Of a stretch of 64,000 nt of DNA, positions 63,219 to 64,000 are shown piece after piece (within the stretch, counting starts at the first letter, position 1; the number at the start of each line of letters is the position of its first letter). The translations under genes were made by a program, and so were the position numbers. This DNA comes from Hyphomicrobium_A sp963726795 (GTDB taxonomy: Bacteria; Pseudomonadota; Alphaproteobacteria; Rhizobiales; Hyphomicrobiaceae). Location: NCBI GenBank assembly GCA_963726795.1, contig CAVSDD010000005.1:1-64000 (forward strand). Reading direction: 5' to 3'. A model generated the notes under the pieces. That model was given only the letters and a program-made list of their open reading frames with translations. It did no database searches and had not been told where the DNA came from.

Positions 63219-64000
63219 CTACGCGGCGGTACCGCCCATCGATAACGCCCCTGTTGGACCAGGTTGGGGCGGCTCGTCGGCGCCGCCATCCCTTACCGCA
63301 CCGTGCTCGGGGAGGCGAACACTGATGCGAGTGCCCTCGCCGGGCTCGGAATCCAGGGCCACATTGCCCCCGTGCAGCTCGGCCAGGCTCTTGACGATCG
63401 ACAGCCCCAGGCCGGCGCCCCGGTGGCTGGAGCCCTGGCTGCGGCTCTCGAAGCGCTCGAAAACACGCCATTGCTGATCCTTGGGGATGCCGACGCCCTC
63501 GTCCGCCACCGTGAACACCAGCATCCCGTGCTCGCGCCAGCAGCTGACGCGGATGGTCCCTCCGGGCTTGGAGAAGCCGACCGCGTTCGACAGGAGGTTG
63601 TAAAGGATCTGGCGCACGCGGCCCTCGTCGGCGACGAAGGTCGCGACATCGTCGGCGACCGCGATGTGGATCGTGAGCCGCGCGCGAACGGCGGCCTCGC
63701 GGATGCCCAGGATCGCTGCATCGATGACGGCGCGCACATCGACGGTGGTTTGCTTCAATTCCATGGCGCCGGCATCCATCGTCGCCAGCGTGAGGATGTC
63801 GTCGATGATGGCAAGCAGCGTGCGCGACGACGCGGTAATGTCGCCCAGGTACTCGTGCTGCTTGTCGTTGAGCGGGCCGATCTGCGGCTGGATCAGCAGC
63901 TCGCTGAAGCCGATGATGTTGGTCAGCGGCGTGCGCAGCTCGTAGGAAATGTGCCCGATGAAGGCGTTCTTCATTCGGTCGGCCGCAATGAGCGCTTCGT
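63219..64000 (-). CDS. divL: DivL-type histidine kinase homologue with Tyr phospho-acceptor, 5' part beyond window
   Basis: C-terminal 260 residues of a sensor kinase; the frame stays open to the window end (EALIAADRMKNAFIGHISYE). The H-box reads HISYELRTPLTNIIGF: the usual His before ELRTP is Tyr (TAC at 63942-63944), the hallmark of DivL. The ATPase domain is intact: N-box QILYNLLSNAVGFSKPGG, G1 VADEGVGIPKDQ, G2 RGAGLGLSIVKSLAELHGG. In Caulobacter DivL modulates CckA and thus CtrA through DivK. Location next to tsaE fits divL of other alphaproteobacteria. Confidence 0.88.
   Translation of the reverse strand, partial: EALIAADRMKNAFIGHISYELRTPLTNIIGFSELLIQPQIGPLNDKQHEYLGDITASSRTLLAIIDDILTLATMDAGAMELKQTTVDVRAVIDAAILGIREAAVRARLTIHIAVADDVATFVADEGRVRQILYNLLSNAVGFSKPGGTIRVSCWREHGMLVFTVADEGVGIPKDQQWRVFERFESRSQGSSHRGAGLGLSIVKSLAELHGGNVALDSEPGEGTRISVRLPEHGAVRDGGADEPPQPGPTGALSMGGTAA

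Overview
The window is a GC-rich alphaproteobacterial chromosome segment. Several things point to Hyphomicrobiales (Rhizobiales), probably a Hyphomicrobium/Rhodoplanes-like or methylotroph-related lineage. These are the order aroA-cmk-rpsA-sppA-ihfB-lapA-trpF-trpB-trpA-accD-folC/trxA-addA-addB-murU-tsaE::amgK-divL, a three-gene pnt transhydrogenase preceded by an aa3-oxidase subunit IV, a DUF1013/TrcR regulator, a TIGR02300 FYDLN protein and a CP4-like class II EPSP synthase. All of this is inferred from sequence memory; no database was searched.

Layout. 1-5.4 kb: 5'-truncated Kup potassium transporter, an ABC1/UbiB-type kinase, and the most striking gene of the window, a periplasmic solute-binding domain fused to a complete pentameric ligand-gated ion channel. 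5.5-8 kb: a broken secreted alpha/beta hydrolase and an AraC regulator. 8.5-11.8 kb: cytochrome oxidase subunit IV and pntAA-pntAB-pntB, then a double palindromic repeat. 12-18.2 kb: secreted HAD protein, trypsin-like protease, pyrophosphatase, alanine dehydrogenase, a tiny minus-strand ORF with its own terminator, a membrane protein and a hydrolase. 18.2-25.2 kb: rpsU, purK-purE, two divergent DUF465 genes, acyl-CoA synthetase, GT87 glycosyltransferase, trcR. 25.4-31.7 kb: MaoC hydratase, ribF, ileS, lspA, a lipoprotein and a stand-alone pqqA. 31.7-41.7 kb: an accessory-looking stretch rich in small secreted, membrane and coiled-coil proteins, with two bactofilin paralogues, GlsB/YeaQ, VIT, histidine phosphatase, CAP protein, two tandem paralogous unknowns and tRNA-Ala(GGC). 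41.8-64 kb: the conserved housekeeping block listed above, ending in the C-terminal part of a DivL-type kinase whose phospho-acceptor is Tyr instead of His.

Functional themes: energy and redox (pnt, cox IV, PQQ precursor), aromatic amino acid synthesis (aroA, trpFBA), lipid synthesis (accD), recombination repair (addAB), murein recycling (AmgK domain plus MurU), and cell-cycle/cell-shape control (DivL, TrcR, bactofilins), fitting a dimorphic or prosthecate alphaproteobacterium.

Caution about the sequence: at least eight conserved genes (hydrolase, ald, acyl-CoA synthetase, ileS, the lipoprotein, folC, addB, tsaE::amgK) are interrupted by short indels although both sides of each break still read as good family sequence. 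ileS, folC and tsaE are normally essential, so I read most breaks as base-calling or assembly errors rather than decay. Coordinates of those genes are given end to end across the breaks.
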